Positions 23,980 through 33,761 of a DNA stretch of 35,634 nt are shown in pieces. The first letter of the stretch is position 1; each line of letters starts with the position of its first letter. Both the position numbers and the translations under genes were made by a program. The notes under the pieces are model-generated. The model had not been told where the DNA came from. It saw nothing but the letters and a program-made list of their open reading frames with translations, and did not search any database. Origin of the DNA: Lachnospiraceae bacterium (GTDB lineage Bacteria > Bacillota > Clostridia > Lachnospirales > Lachnospiraceae); assembly GCA_017479085.1 (NCBI GenBank), contig JAFVCQ010000101.1, forward strand, positions 1-35,634. Direction: 5' to 3'.

Positions 23980-26322
23980 ATCAGTAAGCTTCCCGCCAAT
24001 CGTTGACAGAGACACCACCTCATAGTCCGCCCATTCTGCCGGAAACGTGTCCACAACCTGCTGTGACACAAATCGCTCATCCAGTAAGAGAATCACGCCC
24101 CGATCCTCCATTGTGCGCACTACTCTTCCGGCTGCCTGTTGTACCTTATTCATCCCCGGATACAGATACGCATACTCAAATCCCTTATCCTCCCTGTCTG
24201 CAAAATACCGCATCTGAATCTCCCTCTCATTACACACCATAGGCAGTCCGGTCCCCACAATGGCGGCTCCGATCAGGGAATCACCGACCAGATCAATTCC
24301 CTCTGAAAAGATTCCCCCCAGGATACAGAATCCCAGCACCGGATGCTCTCCGGTTCGAAATCGATTCAGAAAATCCTCCCGTTCCTGTTCAGACAAATTT
24401 GTGGTCTGACAGACAATCTCTGTGTCTGACAACAGACTCAACTCCATCGCTTTGTCATACACATCCTGAAGCATTTTATAGGATGGAAAAAAAGCCATAT
24501 AATTTCCTTTTTTTCCATGTACCATAATGTCCAGATAACGCGCCATTTTTTCATACTGTGCAGGTCCCCTCCATTTATATCTGCTGCTGACATCGATTCC
24601 CGCAAACAGGCCCCTGTTTTTTTTAGGAAAGGGGGATGGGATATAAATGGCACAGTCCGACTCCGCATTATGCAAAAGCTACCTATAATAGGTGATGGGA
24701 AGCATGGTAGCCGAGAAGAAAATAGTGGCATTTCCCTTTTCTATACAATCTGTCAGATTATTAGCCGGATGAATACAGTAAAGCCTGATCATGAAGGAGG
24801 CGGATGTAACCTGCTCCGCATAGATTTCATAGCTCTCATCCACCATCTCATATATATTCAAAAACTGATTGAGCTGAAAATAGAAATTGAGAATCTCGTC
24901 CCTGTGGGATTTTAATGTCACAATCTCCCTGCTTTCCTCCAGAAAGGATTCCAATCGGGCATGCACTCTTAACAGTTTCCCATATAAGGATTCCATATCC
25001 TGTATCATGCTATATCCCTTTTCACTGTCACATTCCTTTTTGAATACAAGCATCTCCCTGTTACAGCCACCAAGAAGCTTTCCCAGTTTTGCGTGATGGG
25101 GCATCAGTAATTTCCGCATATACAGAAAATCCTCCTTGTACAGGGCTGCGCTATACATGGCCGAAGCCCGCTCCACAAGATTATGTGCCTCATCTACCAA
25201 AAACAGAAATTCTCCCTTCACTCCCTCCCCAAAGTATCGCTTCAGGCGCACCCGCGGGTCAAATACATAATTGTAGTCACAGATGATTCCATCCACAAAC
25301 AGGCTGATATCCAGGCTCATCTCGAACGGACACACCGTATGTCTGTCTGCATAGTCCAATATCACATCCCTTGTAATATTGACCTCATGCGTAATGCAGT
25401 CATACACTGCCGCATTGATTCGGTCATAATGTCCCTTTGCATAGGGACAGAACTCCGGCTCACACGTGACCTCCTCCATCGGACAGATTTTTTCCTTTGC
25501 CGTAATCAGAACACTTCGAAAATGCAGACCGTTTCCACGGAGGATTTCCAGACCGTTCAGCGCCACTCCTCTGGCAATCGTCTTTGCTGTCAGATAGAAT
25601 AATTTGTCTCCATATCCGTCTCCCATTGCCTTAACCGCCGGAAACAGTGCCGCCATCGTCTTGCCAATTCCGGTGGGTGCCTGTACAAACAGGTTCTGTC
25701 CCCGCTTGATGGAAAGATACACAGAAGCGGCCATATCCCGCTGCCCTGCCCGATATGGATACGGAAATTCCATATGCTGTATCGTGTCATTCCGCAGACG
25801 CCGGTTATCCACTTCAAACTGTGTCCACTTACAGTATGCCTCTGTCAGGTCATGAAACCAGCTTTGAAGATCAGAAAAGGAAAAGGTCTCCTGAAACCGC
25901 TTGATCTCCTCCGTGTCCATATTGCAATATGTCATCTGAACCGTGATCGAATCGAGCGCATGCTCCAACGCATACATATACGCATAGCACATTGCCTGAG
26001 CCTGATGCACAAAAACAGGAGCGTCCATGTGTTCCAGCTTCCGATAGACTCCTTTGATCTCATCAATGGTAACACCCTGATCCTCCGTCAGGATTCCATC
26101 GGCCCTTCCCTCTATGACCAACACAAAATCCGGCTTCACAATCTCCGTTTTCAGAGAGACCTCTGCCTCATAGTTCAGCCCCATTTTCTTCTGAATCTTG
26201 CGATGGATCCGGCCTCCCTCCAACATAGCCTCCTTTGAAAATGAACCATCACCACTGGCAATATCGCCACTTCGAAATATAAATTCTACCAAGCTGCGCA
26301 CCGATATCTTTGCCTGATACAT
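23959..26322 (-). pseudogene. DinG/XPD-like helicase with nuclease-like N-terminus, interrupted by TAG
   Basis: The start at 26322 (AAGGAG 7 nt upstream) begins a 787-codon frame of the usual family size, broken by one in-frame TAG at 24679-24681. The N-terminal ~190 residues look like a PD-(D/E)xK nuclease fold (FVLVIEGRADGIL, DEIKGVYRK). Then come Walker A APTGIGKT, a four-cysteine iron-sulfur region (ICPMEEVTCEPEFCP and VCPFE), DEAH (LVDEAHNL), the SAT motif and, after the stop, motif VI (QAAGRVVRTMEDRG). The frame continues unchanged past the stop (PITYYR*LLHNAES), so a CAG-to-TAG change is likely. The first 547 residues would lack helicase domain 2. Other genes here also end in TAG, so recoding is unlikely. 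Confidence 0.88.
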
Positions 26323-26389
26323 AAGTCCTCTCCTTATCACTATGCCTGATCCCGGGCACCTCCCTTATCCGCTTCCGGGGTCTGACGGT

Positions 26390-26935
26390 CTAGTACACGA
26401 TCTTCTTCCCAATCTCTTTGGCAGCCTCGTCATCTACCAGCTTTGCAAGCAGTGTAAGACCAAAGTCAATACAGGTTCCCATTCCCCGGCTGGTGATAAA
26501 CTGCCCGTCACACACCACCTTGTCTGTCAATGCATTCGCGCCAACCAGCCCTTCCTCCATTCCCGGATAGCATGTGGCATTCTTCCCCTCCAAAAGTCCC
26601 TTTTCCCCGTAAATCGTAGGTGCTGCACAGACCGCTGCCAGATACTTTCCATCCTCATAGTATCTGCGGATCAGCTTGTCCAGACCGGCATGCGCCTTAA
26701 GGTTTGGTGTTCCCGGTATCCCCCCCGGCATAATGAGCATGTCCCCATCCTCCAGATTCTGTTCTTCAAACAACAAATCTGCGCGAATAGTAATGGCATG
26801 GGAACTGGTCACATCATAATCCCCCATAATGGATACCGTCTTGCAGTCCACACCGCCTCTTCTCAAAATGTCCACAACGGTAAGAGCTTCTACCTCTTCA
26901 AAACCTGTCGCAAAAAATAAATATGCTTTCTTCAC
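26390..26935 (-). CDS. DJ-1/PfpI family protein (GTG start)
   Basis: The 181-residue protein has the DJ-1/ThiJ/PfpI pattern: N-terminal 'AYLFFATGFEEVEALTVVDILRRGG' with the conserved Glu, 'DMLIMPGGIPGT', and the nucleophile Cys in LAAVCAAPTIYG. The start is a GTG at 26935, 9 nt after AGGAGG; the frame's earlier TTG would put that site inside the gene. Functions in the family range from glyoxalase or deglycase-like protein repair to chaperone roles. It is upstream of the helicase gene by 67 bp on the same strand. Its function here is not determined by the sequence beyond the family. Confidence 0.9.
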   Translation of the reverse strand: MKKAYLFFATGFEEVEALTVVDILRRGGVDCKTVSIMGDYDVTSSHAITIRADLLFEEQNLEDGDMLIMPGGIPGTPNLKAHAGLDKLIRRYYEDGKYLAAVCAAPTIYGEKGLLEGKNATCYPGMEEGLVGANALTDKVVCDGQFITSRGMGTCIDFGLTLLAKLVDDEAAKEIGKKIVY

Positions 26936-27051
26936 AATCCTGTTCCTCCTGTTCAAACTATTATTTCGTTTTATTTTCTCATATCAGAATCTCGAAGTCA
27001 ACCACCAAAATGCAGGCACCTTTCCATCCCTTTCACTCTATAAAAAAACAC

Positions 27052-27080
27052 TTTATAAATGCGAACATTTTCGATATAAT
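27052..27080 (+). promoter_or_regulatory. Candidate promoter of the CYTH gene
   Basis: A consensus TATAAT at 27075-27080 has a weak TTTATA 17 bp upstream (27052-27057). It lies about 75 nt before the CYTH start and within an AT-rich intergenic strip after the divergent DJ-1 gene. Confidence 0.45.
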
Positions 27081-27155
27081 ATGAACATGGTCAAAAGGGA
27101 AAGATATCATCCGCATTTTTATTGCAGTCAGGAGATATCAGGAAAGGAGAGCCCG

Positions 27156-27653
27156 ATGGAAATTGAACGAAAATTTTTGATACAAAAGGAACATATTCCG
27201 ACCGGTTTCGAGACATATCCACATCATCAATTCGAACAGGCATACATCATTACGGAACCGGTACTGCGAATCCGCAAACAAGATAGCTCCTACATCCTTA
27301 CTTATAAAGGACAGGGATTTATGAAACGGGAGGAAGTGGAATTTCCTCTCACAGAAGAAGCCTATCAAAAGCTGCTTTCCAAAACCGAGGGAAATATCAT
27401 TACAAAGACGAGATATCGTATACCGGAGAAAGAGAATCTGACTATTGAATTCGATGTATTTCATGGACTGTTCGAAGGACTGCTTCTGGCAGAAGTAGAG
27501 TTTCCATCTGAGGAGGCTGCTTTGGCCTATCAGCCTCCTGTATGGTTTGGAAAAGAGGTCACCCGGGAAACCACGTTCCATAATTCAACCTTGAGCCGGA
27601 TGAGCAGGGAAGCTGTCTCAAAGCTTATTCTTTCTCTCACAGAGGATCTATAA
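27156..27653 (+). CDS. CYTH domain protein
   Basis: The ATG at 27156 is preceded by GGAAAGGAG; a longer upstream frame has no ribosome binding site. The 165-residue product starts with MEIERKFL, the ExExK signature of the CYTH (CyaB-thiamine triphosphatase) family. It is followed by the expected run of charged tunnel residues: LRIRKQDSSYILTYKG, KTRYRIP and 'LTIEFDVFHG', then LLLAEVEFPSEE. Family members hydrolyse triphosphates or polyphosphate, or act as adenylate cyclases; single-domain bacterial ones are most often inorganic triphosphatases. Convergent with the DUF1189-like gene; the two ends overlap by 6 bp. No linked pathway is visible. Confidence 0.92.
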   Translation: MEIERKFLIQKEHIPTGFETYPHHQFEQAYIITEPVLRIRKQDSSYILTYKGQGFMKREEVEFPLTEEAYQKLLSKTEGNIITKTRYRIPEKENLTIEFDVFHGLFEGLLLAEVEFPSEEAALAYQPPVWFGKEVTRETTFHNSTLSRMSREAVSKLILSLTEDL

Positions 27654-28484
27654 GATGGAACCCATTTCTTTGTGTACCAGCACCCTGTTCATGATCATAA
27701 CCGAAACCAGCATATGAAATGCATTCCCTGCAAGAATGAATAATGGGGAACCAATACAATAGGTAATGGCAACCACAATGATTCCAACAGACTGCGCAAG
27801 TACCGCAACCTGATAGATCTTCCCAAAGGTGAGCTCCAGCATCAGGGATCTTGTCATCACATACATGACCGCTGCAAAGAACAGCGCGAGCAGCAGATAT
27901 TTCACAAATGTAGCACCATACATCACAACAAACAGCAATACCAGAATGATATAAATGAGCGGAGCCTGACGGGCTACCGCTTCATTTGTAATCGTCAGCG
28001 GTTTGTAGCTGTCAAATGTCTGTTCCTGCACAAGGCCGCCAAGACCTCCCATACTATTATAAACCAATATATTTGTTTGACTGATCAGGATCGCATCTGA
28101 CATATTGCGGGGTACATCCTCTTTTGTAAATTTTTCTACGTCCGTGTCCAACAGCATATAGGATTTGGTACTCTCCTCTGTATGCTCTAATCGCTTATCA
28201 AAGGAAAGCTTTCCATCCTGAAATGCAAACTCCGGAATCTCATGCAGGACAATGTTTCTGACACCGCCCATGCCTGCAACGGCGCCCATGGTAGGAATCG
28301 CATACTGAATCACAGATGCCAGCAGCATCAGCAAAACGAGATATGCGATCCGTCTTCCCGTTTTTAAATTCAAAAGCTTATCATACTCCTTCGGCAAAAA
28401 CATCGCTGTAATAAAACAGTCCGACATTCTCATTTTTTCCGTTTCCTGTTGTTCCTCCGAATTCTTCCGGTTCCAATTTTCCAT
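27648..28484 (-). CDS. DUF1189-like membrane protein
   Basis: The start at 28484 is chosen because GGAGG lies 5 nt upstream; the first ATG of the frame overlaps this site. The 278-residue protein has an N-terminal cytoplasmic segment and one helix (RIAYLVLLMLLASVIQYAI). An extracytoplasmic ~110-residue region follows, with 'EIPEFAFQDGKLSFDKRLEH'. The C-terminal cluster of four to five helices starts at 'PLIYIILVLLFVVMYGA'. The pattern of one helix, an 'EFxFxDGxL' region and a helix bundle resembles DUF1189 proteins; this is by eye. It follows the kinase-like gene by 34 bp and is probably its functional partner in the membrane. Function unknown. Confidence 0.7.
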   Translation of the reverse strand: MENWNRKNSEEQQETEKMRMSDCFITAMFLPKEYDKLLNLKTGRRIAYLVLLMLLASVIQYAIPTMGAVAGMGGVRNIVLHEIPEFAFQDGKLSFDKRLEHTEESTKSYMLLDTDVEKFTKEDVPRNMSDAILISQTNILVYNSMGGLGGLVQEQTFDSYKPLTITNEAVARQAPLIYIILVLLFVVMYGATFVKYLLLALFFAAVMYVMTRSLMLELTFGKIYQVAVLAQSVGIIVVAITYCIGSPLFILAGNAFHMLVSVMIMNRVLVHKEMGSIL

Positions 28485-28518
28485 ACTTTCCTCCATTCAT
28501 CCAACAGACACAATAACC

Positions 28519-30366
28519 TTATCTGCTTCCCTCTTCCTCCAGACTATCCAACAGATCATTCTCCAGCATTGGCAGAATGATGGTAACAACCGTACCATTT
28601 CCTTCTCGTGAGATCACTTCCGTCTTCGCCTGACAGCTTGTCTCCAGCAGACTGAACAGATTGAGCAGTGCCGTTGGACTCTCCTTTTTTAATATGTGTT
28701 TATCAAATCCGATTCCATCATCAATGATCTGAATGGCATATCCCTCCTGCCGCTGATAAGTGCGAAATACCACATTCCCCTTGTTATCATTCCCTGCAAT
28801 CCCATGCTTAACCGCATTCTCCACCAGTGGTTCAAGGCTGTGTCTTGGTACCTTGAACGCCTTCTCTTTACATTCAAGCGCAAAGTCCAGCTTGTGGTTT
28901 CTTGTTTTCTGTAATTGCAGATAAGCCATGATATGCTCGAATTCCTCGTCAAATGCGATGATCTCTCCCCTTTGTTCCAATGCTTTCAAATTCCCTCTGA
29001 TATAAACCGAAATATAGTATATCATCTTTACGCTGGTTGCGGAACCGTTTTTGATTAGATTCTGCAAGGTCTGAAACGACGCAAACAGAAGATTCGGATT
29101 CAACTGCTCTATGACCTGTTTTCGAATGGTTTCTTCATTTATTGACACCCTTTTCTTCTTGGGCCGCATATAGATCATATTCTTTAGTCCATAAATCCAT
29201 GACAAGATCATATATAACAGAACACCACCTGTCAGAACATAAGTCCGCCAATCCGAATATCCCTTTAAGAATGGAAGCACGAGCCATGCAGCCATCGATA
29301 TGACCAAAATTCCATTAGCCGCCAAAACCGGCCTGGCCATCCTCTGTCCATATCCATAAACCGCCACTGCAAGCATCAGGGTATACAAAAAAACACCTGC
29401 CACATACATCACCCTTGCCACCAAGTACACCTGATCCAATTCCAACAGAGAAAATCCCTGCAATACCATCATACTAATATAGAAAATCCCATAAAGGAGA
29501 ATGCCCACATCGATAAAAAAGAGAACCCTTTTTTTATTTATAAAACAACGCATTACCATCAGGTGTAACATAACAGCAATCATGACCAGACAGGCTTTCA
29601 CAAAATACAGACCATAATTCCAGTTCACAATGACCTGAACCAGACTGCTCTCTGCCAAAAATATACTTCCCAAAAAAACGCCTTCCAGACAATTGTATAG
29701 CAAAAGCCGCTTCTGTCTCCATATATTTTTGGTAAAAATCCATATCATAAGCAAAAAGATGCTGATGCTGCCCAAGAGAATTCCAGCAATCAGAAATATA
29801 CCATTGTCCAGAAAAGCCTGTATCAGAACCGCTCCATAGTTTCCTGCCCGAATGGTACCAATCTCCATATCCTCTTCTGTCTGTCCGGTCAGTTCGATCG
29901 TAATCACTGCATTCCGATACTGCGGTGCGATCGGTATGATATGAAATGCCGACATGTTATCATCCGTTTCTTCACTGGTGTAAATCAGATTCTGATCAGC
30001 CAGCACCCGAAGCTTCTGTTTCTCCGTTTCTAATGTCAGATAAATGGGATCGTTGCCTATCTCCGGTGCTTTATGAGTCAGAGTCACAACCGTTCCCTCT
30101 TTTCCCGCCTTCACCGGAATCACTGCAGGCGCACTGACCACATCAACGACCATCCTGTCTCCGTCTTTATTTTCCTGCAACGGATCTGCATTTTTCGGTT
30201 CATAGGTACATACCCATGCCTCTGAAAAATCCTGCATTCCACTGAGTTCACCACGGAACCTTGTCTGTGGTGATTTTCCCATACCAAACATACAAAATAA
30301 CACAATACTGGCTCCACATAAAAGACCTGTCAAAATATGAAGCTGCCGATCCTCTAATCGAAACAT
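28519..30366 (-). CDS. Histidine-kinase-like membrane protein without phospho-acceptor His
   Basis: This 615-residue protein has a helix (~10-27) and an extracytoplasmic domain (~30-185) that looks like 7TMR-DISM-type sensing modules. About seven helices follow (~190-395), then a C-terminal kinase-like region of the LytS/YesM (His_kinase, PF06580) type. In that family the acceptor reads QxNPHFLFN; here it is QLNPNLLFA, with Asn425 in place of His. The ATPase N-box (EPLVENAVKHG, Asn517) and G1 (DDGIGF) remain, but the G2 motif is replaced by SPTALLNLF. It is unlikely to autophosphorylate. It sits in a run after the Cof-type HAD gene (11 bp) and before the DUF1189-like gene; no response regulator is adjacent. 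Confidence 0.85.
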   Translation of the reverse strand: MFRLEDRQLHILTGLLCGASIVLFCMFGMGKSPQTRFRGELSGMQDFSEAWVCTYEPKNADPLQENKDGDRMVVDVVSAPAVIPVKAGKEGTVVTLTHKAPEIGNDPIYLTLETEKQKLRVLADQNLIYTSEETDDNMSAFHIIPIAPQYRNAVITIELTGQTEEDMEIGTIRAGNYGAVLIQAFLDNGIFLIAGILLGSISIFLLMIWIFTKNIWRQKRLLLYNCLEGVFLGSIFLAESSLVQVIVNWNYGLYFVKACLVMIAVMLHLMVMRCFINKKRVLFFIDVGILLYGIFYISMMVLQGFSLLELDQVYLVARVMYVAGVFLYTLMLAVAVYGYGQRMARPVLAANGILVISMAAWLVLPFLKGYSDWRTYVLTGGVLLYMILSWIYGLKNMIYMRPKKKRVSINEETIRKQVIEQLNPNLLFASFQTLQNLIKNGSATSVKMIYYISVYIRGNLKALEQRGEIIAFDEEFEHIMAYLQLQKTRNHKLDFALECKEKAFKVPRHSLEPLVENAVKHGIAGNDNKGNVVFRTYQRQEGYAIQIIDDGIGFDKHILKKESPTALLNLFSLLETSCQAKTEVISREGNGTVVTIILPMLENDLLDSLEEEGSR

Positions 30367-30377
30367 ACTATTCCCTT

Positions 30378-31169
30378 CTATATCAATTCATAATGAACAA
30401 GTGCTTCTTTGATCCCATCCTCTAAGATATCCCTCGTCCGGTATTCCACAACGGAAAGAACCTTTTCTGCCGAATTCCCCATGCCCACCGAGTGTGGTAC
30501 ATATTGCAGCATTTCCATGTCGTTGACAGAATCTCCAAACGCATAACAATCTTCTTCGGAAGCACCCAGATAATCCGCCAGCAGCCGGATACCGGTCGCT
30601 TTGCTAAACCCTTTCGGAACCACCTCACACACTTGGTCTGTATGGGGAATCAAGGTAAAGTCGGTCTCAAACGCCCTTTGAAAGGCTGCCTCATCACTTC
30701 CCGGCATCCTTACCGTGGTAAATTTATCAAAGATAAAATCCGGATGCCCCACCCCCTCAATCGGATAATCTGAATTTTTTGAAAAATAAGAATAAATGTA
30801 TTCCATAAAGCTTCCCGGATGATAATCCCCCTCTATAAACAGCCGGTCTTTTCCCTCAAACACGGTCTGATATCCATATTCTCTAAGCATGGACGCATAG
30901 GAAATACACTGATTCTTCGTTAGCTTATGATGAAAAACCGGTTTCCCCTGATATTCTATATAGGTTCCACATCCGCAGACCAGACCATCAAATCCAAATT
31001 CTAACAGAAATCTGTCAATTGCCGTCTTTACCCTTCCTGTGTTGATGAAAATCTTATGTCCATTCTCCTTTGCTCTATACAGAGCCTCCCTGGTACTCTC
31101 CGGCATAAGATGCTTCTCATCCAATGTGATCAGAGTGCCATCAATATCAAAAAATAATAACGCTGACAT
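30378..31169 (-). CDS. Cof-type HAD hydrolase
   Basis: The 263-residue protein is a HAD-superfamily type IIB phosphatase: nucleophile motif FFDIDGTL (Asp8 and Asp10), the INTGR motif II region, and the C-terminal FGDSVNDMEML. All catalytic residues are in place. These enzymes dephosphorylate sugar phosphates and flavin-pathway intermediates. It begins 35 bp after ribH and belongs to the riboflavin transcription unit. In Bacillus, HAD enzymes of this class (YcsE and relatives) remove the phosphate from the ribitylamino-pyrimidine intermediate. The same role is a reasonable inference here because that step otherwise has no gene in the cluster. Substrate is not proven by the sequence. Confidence 0.9.
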   Translation of the reverse strand: MSALLFFDIDGTLITLDEKHLMPESTREALYRAKENGHKIFINTGRVKTAIDRFLLEFGFDGLVCGCGTYIEYQGKPVFHHKLTKNQCISYASMLREYGYQTVFEGKDRLFIEGDYHPGSFMEYIYSYFSKNSDYPIEGVGHPDFIFDKFTTVRMPGSDEAAFQRAFETDFTLIPHTDQVCEVVPKGFSKATGIRLLADYLGASEEDCYAFGDSVNDMEMLQYVPHSVGMGNSAEKVLSVVEYRTRDILEDGIKEALVHYELI

Positions 31170-31204
31170 AGTTACGCTTTCGTCACCCTTTCTGAGATGT
31201 TTTC

Positions 31205-31666
31205 TTACATCTGCTTTAACAGATTTACCATTTCGATCGCACCTAATGCACAGTCATAACCCTTGTTCCCTGCCTTCGTTCCGGCGCGCTCGATCGCCTG
31301 CTCAATGTTCTCTGTCGTGACAATACCAAACATGACAGGCACTCCGGTATTCAGGGATACCTGAGCAATTCCCTTTGATACCTCATTACACACATAATCA
31401 TAGTGACTGGTAGCTCCCCGGATGACCGTTCCCAGACAGATCACTGCATCATATTCTCCGGACTCCGCCATTTTCTTTGCAGCCACCGGAATCTCAAAAG
31501 CCCCTGGCACCCATGCCAGCGTGATATGCTCCTCCGGGATAGCATGACGCGTCAATCCATCCACAGCTCCACTAATTAATTTTGACACAATAAACTCGTT
31601 AAATCTTGCGGCAACAATGCCAATCCTCATATTATCTGCAACCAATTTTCCTTCTAATGTCTTCAT
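31205..31666 (-). CDS. ribH: 6,7-dimethyl-8-ribityllumazine synthase
   Basis: The 153-residue enzyme joins 3,4-dihydroxy-2-butanone 4-phosphate with 5-amino-6-ribitylaminouracil. The start at 31666 (AAAGGAT upstream) is within a longer frame. The family pattern is clear: '[14 protein letters not shown]', [16 protein letters not shown], the catalytic His in GATSHYDYV, and '[26 protein letters not shown]'. It probably forms the usual pentamer or 60-mer shell. It is third in the operon after ribE and ribBA, controlled by the FMN riboswitch. The 82-bp gap to ribBA shows no clear terminator. Confidence 0.97.
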   Translation of the reverse strand: MKTLEGKLVADNMRIGIVAARFNEFIVSKLISGAVDGLTRHAIPEEHITLAWVPGAFEIPVAAKKMAESGEYDAVICLGTVIRGATSHYDYVCNEVSKGIAQVSLNTGVPVMFGIVTTENIEQAIERAGTKAGNKGYDCALGAIEMVNLLKQM

Positions 31667-31748
31667 TTTACTTATCCTTTCTATTAAATACATATAAAAT
31701 GTTAATCACCACTGTATACGTAAGCCTAACTCATATCATATCCTATCT

Positions 31749-32951
31749 TTACTTATAATTCAAGATGTGTCCCATTTTCTCCTGCTTTGTTCTCAGGTAA
31801 AAGGCATCGTATTCTCCCGGTTCCATAATGATCGGAACACGTTCTACAATATCCAGACCATAGCCCTTTAAGCCATACACCTTTAACGGATTGTTCGTCA
31901 TCAGACGAAGCTCTCTGATTCCCAGATCTACCAAAATCTGTGTTCCAATCGTATAATCCCTTGCATCCTCGGGAAATCCCAGCTCGAGGTTTGCCTCTAC
32001 CGTATCTCTTCCTTGATCCTGCAGCTCATAGGCGCGGATCTTGTTGATCAGACCGATTCCCCTCCCCTCCTGACGCATGTAAAGAAGTACTCCCCTTCCC
32101 TCCTTCGCAATCATCTTCATTGCGGCATCATACTGCTGACCACAGTCGCAGCGCGCAGATCCCAGTGCATCTCCGGTTAGGCACTCAGAATGTACACGAC
32201 AGAGCACCGGCTTCCCATCTGCGATATCGCCCTTTACCAATGCCACATGATGCTCACCATTTAATTTGTTGATATAGCCATGAATGGTAAATTCCCCATA
32301 ACGGGTCGGCATTTTCGCTTTTGCCACACACTCTACAAAGACCTCATGCTCCTTCCGGTACTGAACCAGATCCTGGATGGTTCCAATCTTTAGGTGATGC
32401 TCCGCAGCAAAGGCAAACAGATCATCCTTTCTCGCCATCATGCCGTCTTCCCTCATAATCTCACAGCAAAGTCCCACCGGCTTCAGACCTGCCAGTTTCA
32501 TAAAGTCTACCGTTGCCTCCGTATGTCCCTGTCTCTCTATGACCCCTCCCGGCCTTGCCTCTAACGGAAACATATGCCCCGGTCTCCGGAAATCCTCCGG
32601 CTTCGCATCCTCCTCCTCAAACCTCCTTGCGGTGATTCCTCTCTCATAAGCAGAAATTCCGGTTGTCGTGCTGATATGGTCAACCGATACGGAAAATGCC
32701 GTGCAGTGGTTATCCGTATTGGTAATGCACATCTGGGGAAGGTTTAATTTGTCTGTATAGACTGCATCCATTGGCATACAGATCAACCCCCTTGCGTGAG
32801 CCGCCATAAAGTTCACATTTTCCGTGGTCGCAAATTCCGCAGCACAGATCACATCCCCTTCATTTTCCCTGTTCTCATCATCTAAAACTATGATACATTT
32901 CCCGGCCTTCAAATCTGCGACCAGTTCTGATGTCGTGTTAAAATTTGACAT
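31749..32951 (-). CDS. ribBA: Bifunctional 3,4-DHBP synthase / GTP cyclohydrolase II
   Basis: The start at 32951 has GGAGG about 8 nt upstream, five codons inside the longest frame. The 400-residue protein has a RibB half ([29 protein letters not shown], the DDExREnEGD metal motif, later '[25 protein letters not shown]') and a RibA half from ~205. The RibA half carries the zinc cysteines ([17 protein letters not shown]) and '[21 protein letters not shown]'. It feeds both branches of the riboflavin pathway from ribulose 5-phosphate and GTP. Both catalytic centres appear intact. The gene follows ribE by 45 bp. Confidence 0.97.
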   Translation of the reverse strand: MSNFNTTSELVADLKAGKCIIVLDDENRENEGDVICAAEFATTENVNFMAAHARGLICMPMDAVYTDKLNLPQMCITNTDNHCTAFSVSVDHISTTTGISAYERGITARRFEEEDAKPEDFRRPGHMFPLEARPGGVIERQGHTEATVDFMKLAGLKPVGLCCEIMREDGMMARKDDLFAFAAEHHLKIGTIQDLVQYRKEHEVFVECVAKAKMPTRYGEFTIHGYINKLNGEHHVALVKGDIADGKPVLCRVHSECLTGDALGSARCDCGQQYDAAMKMIAKEGRGVLLYMRQEGRGIGLINKIRAYELQDQGRDTVEANLELGFPEDARDYTIGTQILVDLGIRELRLMTNNPLKVYGLKGYGLDIVERVPIIMEPGEYDAFYLRTKQEKMGHILNYK

Positions 32952-32996
32952 TTTCTCTACCTCCATTATATGTGTCTATGTAGTACATGTATTTAT

Positions 32997-33653
32997 TTAC
33001 ACAAATCCATTCTGAGCCAGAAAATCCATGGAAATTCCACCTGATTCCGGTTCCGATCGATCCTGTTCAAAATGAAGCAGCTTATCAATATACTTTCCCA
33101 CTACATCATTTTCCAGATTCACAATATCACCTGCTTTCTTCCCCGGCAGCGTCGTATTTCCGGCTGTATGCGGAATCAGGGATACCTTAAAGCAGCGGTT
33201 GTCCACATAGGCTACCGTCAATGAAATTCCATCAATCGCAATGGAACCTTTTTCAATGACATATCTTAACAGCCTTTCCGATGCCTTGATCGTCACCCAT
33301 ACCGCATTGTCCTCCCGAACAAAGCTTTCGATTTCACCGGTTCCGTCAATGTGGCCGCTTACCATATGTCCTCCAAATCTTCCATCGGCTGCCATCGCGC
33401 GCTCCATATTGACAAGACTTCCCGTAGATAGCGTTCCAAGTGACGAACGCCGCAGCGTCTCCGCCATCACATCCGCTGTAAACGTATGAGCTGTTCTGTC
33501 CGTAACGGTCAGACACACGCCATTGACTGCAATCGAGTCGCCAATTCGCATATCCTCAAAAATAAGGCTGCCTTGCACGGTCAGACTGGAGGATTTTGCT
33601 CCCCTATGGACAGATACTACCGTTCCAATCTCCTCTACAATTCCCGTAAACAC
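32997..33653 (-). CDS. ribE: Riboflavin synthase alpha chain (GTG start)
   Basis: The 218-residue enzyme converts two lumazines to riboflavin. The N-terminus MFTGIVEEIGTV and internal repeats typical of the trimeric enzyme are present: 'IGDSIAVNGVCLTV' and 'KGSIAIDGISLTV', plus GGHMVSGHIDGTG. The start is GTG at 33653, 6 nt after GAAAGGAAGGG, and no ATG fits. It is the first coding gene behind the riboswitch; there is no ribD between them, unlike the usual ribDEBAH order. The C-terminal ~20 residues (DRSEPESGGISMDFLAQNGF) are a variable tail. Symbol ribE is used in the Bacillus sense (ribC in E. coli). Confidence 0.96.
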   Translation of the reverse strand: MFTGIVEEIGTVVSVHRGAKSSSLTVQGSLIFEDMRIGDSIAVNGVCLTVTDRTAHTFTADVMAETLRRSSLGTLSTGSLVNMERAMAADGRFGGHMVSGHIDGTGEIESFVREDNAVWVTIKASERLLRYVIEKGSIAIDGISLTVAYVDNRCFKVSLIPHTAGNTTLPGKKAGDIVNLENDVVGKYIDKLLHFEQDRSEPESGGISMDFLAQNGFV

Positions 33654-33692
33654 AAGATCCCTTCCTTTCTGTCAAACATTTCCTTACATGTC

Positions 33693-33724
33693 AAAAGTCC
33701 CGAAGTACCTATGTACTTCAGGAC
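33693..33724 (-). terminator. Expression-platform terminator of the FMN riboswitch
   Basis: Minus-strand GTCCTGAAGTAC-ATAG-GTACTTCGGGAC is a 12-bp stem (one wobble) followed by TTTT. It lies between the aptamer and ribE. With FMN bound it should end transcription, as in other Firmicutes ribDEBAH leaders. Confidence 0.85.
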
Positions 33725-33761
33725 CTTATATTCCGTCTCACAAATCAAATCGAAACATCAC

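Noticed and set aside
24679..24681. TAG as a sense codon (pyrrolysine or suppressed amber) in the helicase
   Set aside because: Several ordinary genes here end at TAG (ABC permease, Fe-alcohol dehydrogenase, DUF1189-like protein), and no pyl-type genes are seen in the window.
26829..27155. N-terminal extension of the CYTH protein
   Set aside because: It overlaps the divergent DJ-1 gene and the promoter region and has no start site; the ATG at 27156 has a good ribosome binding site and begins with the family motif.
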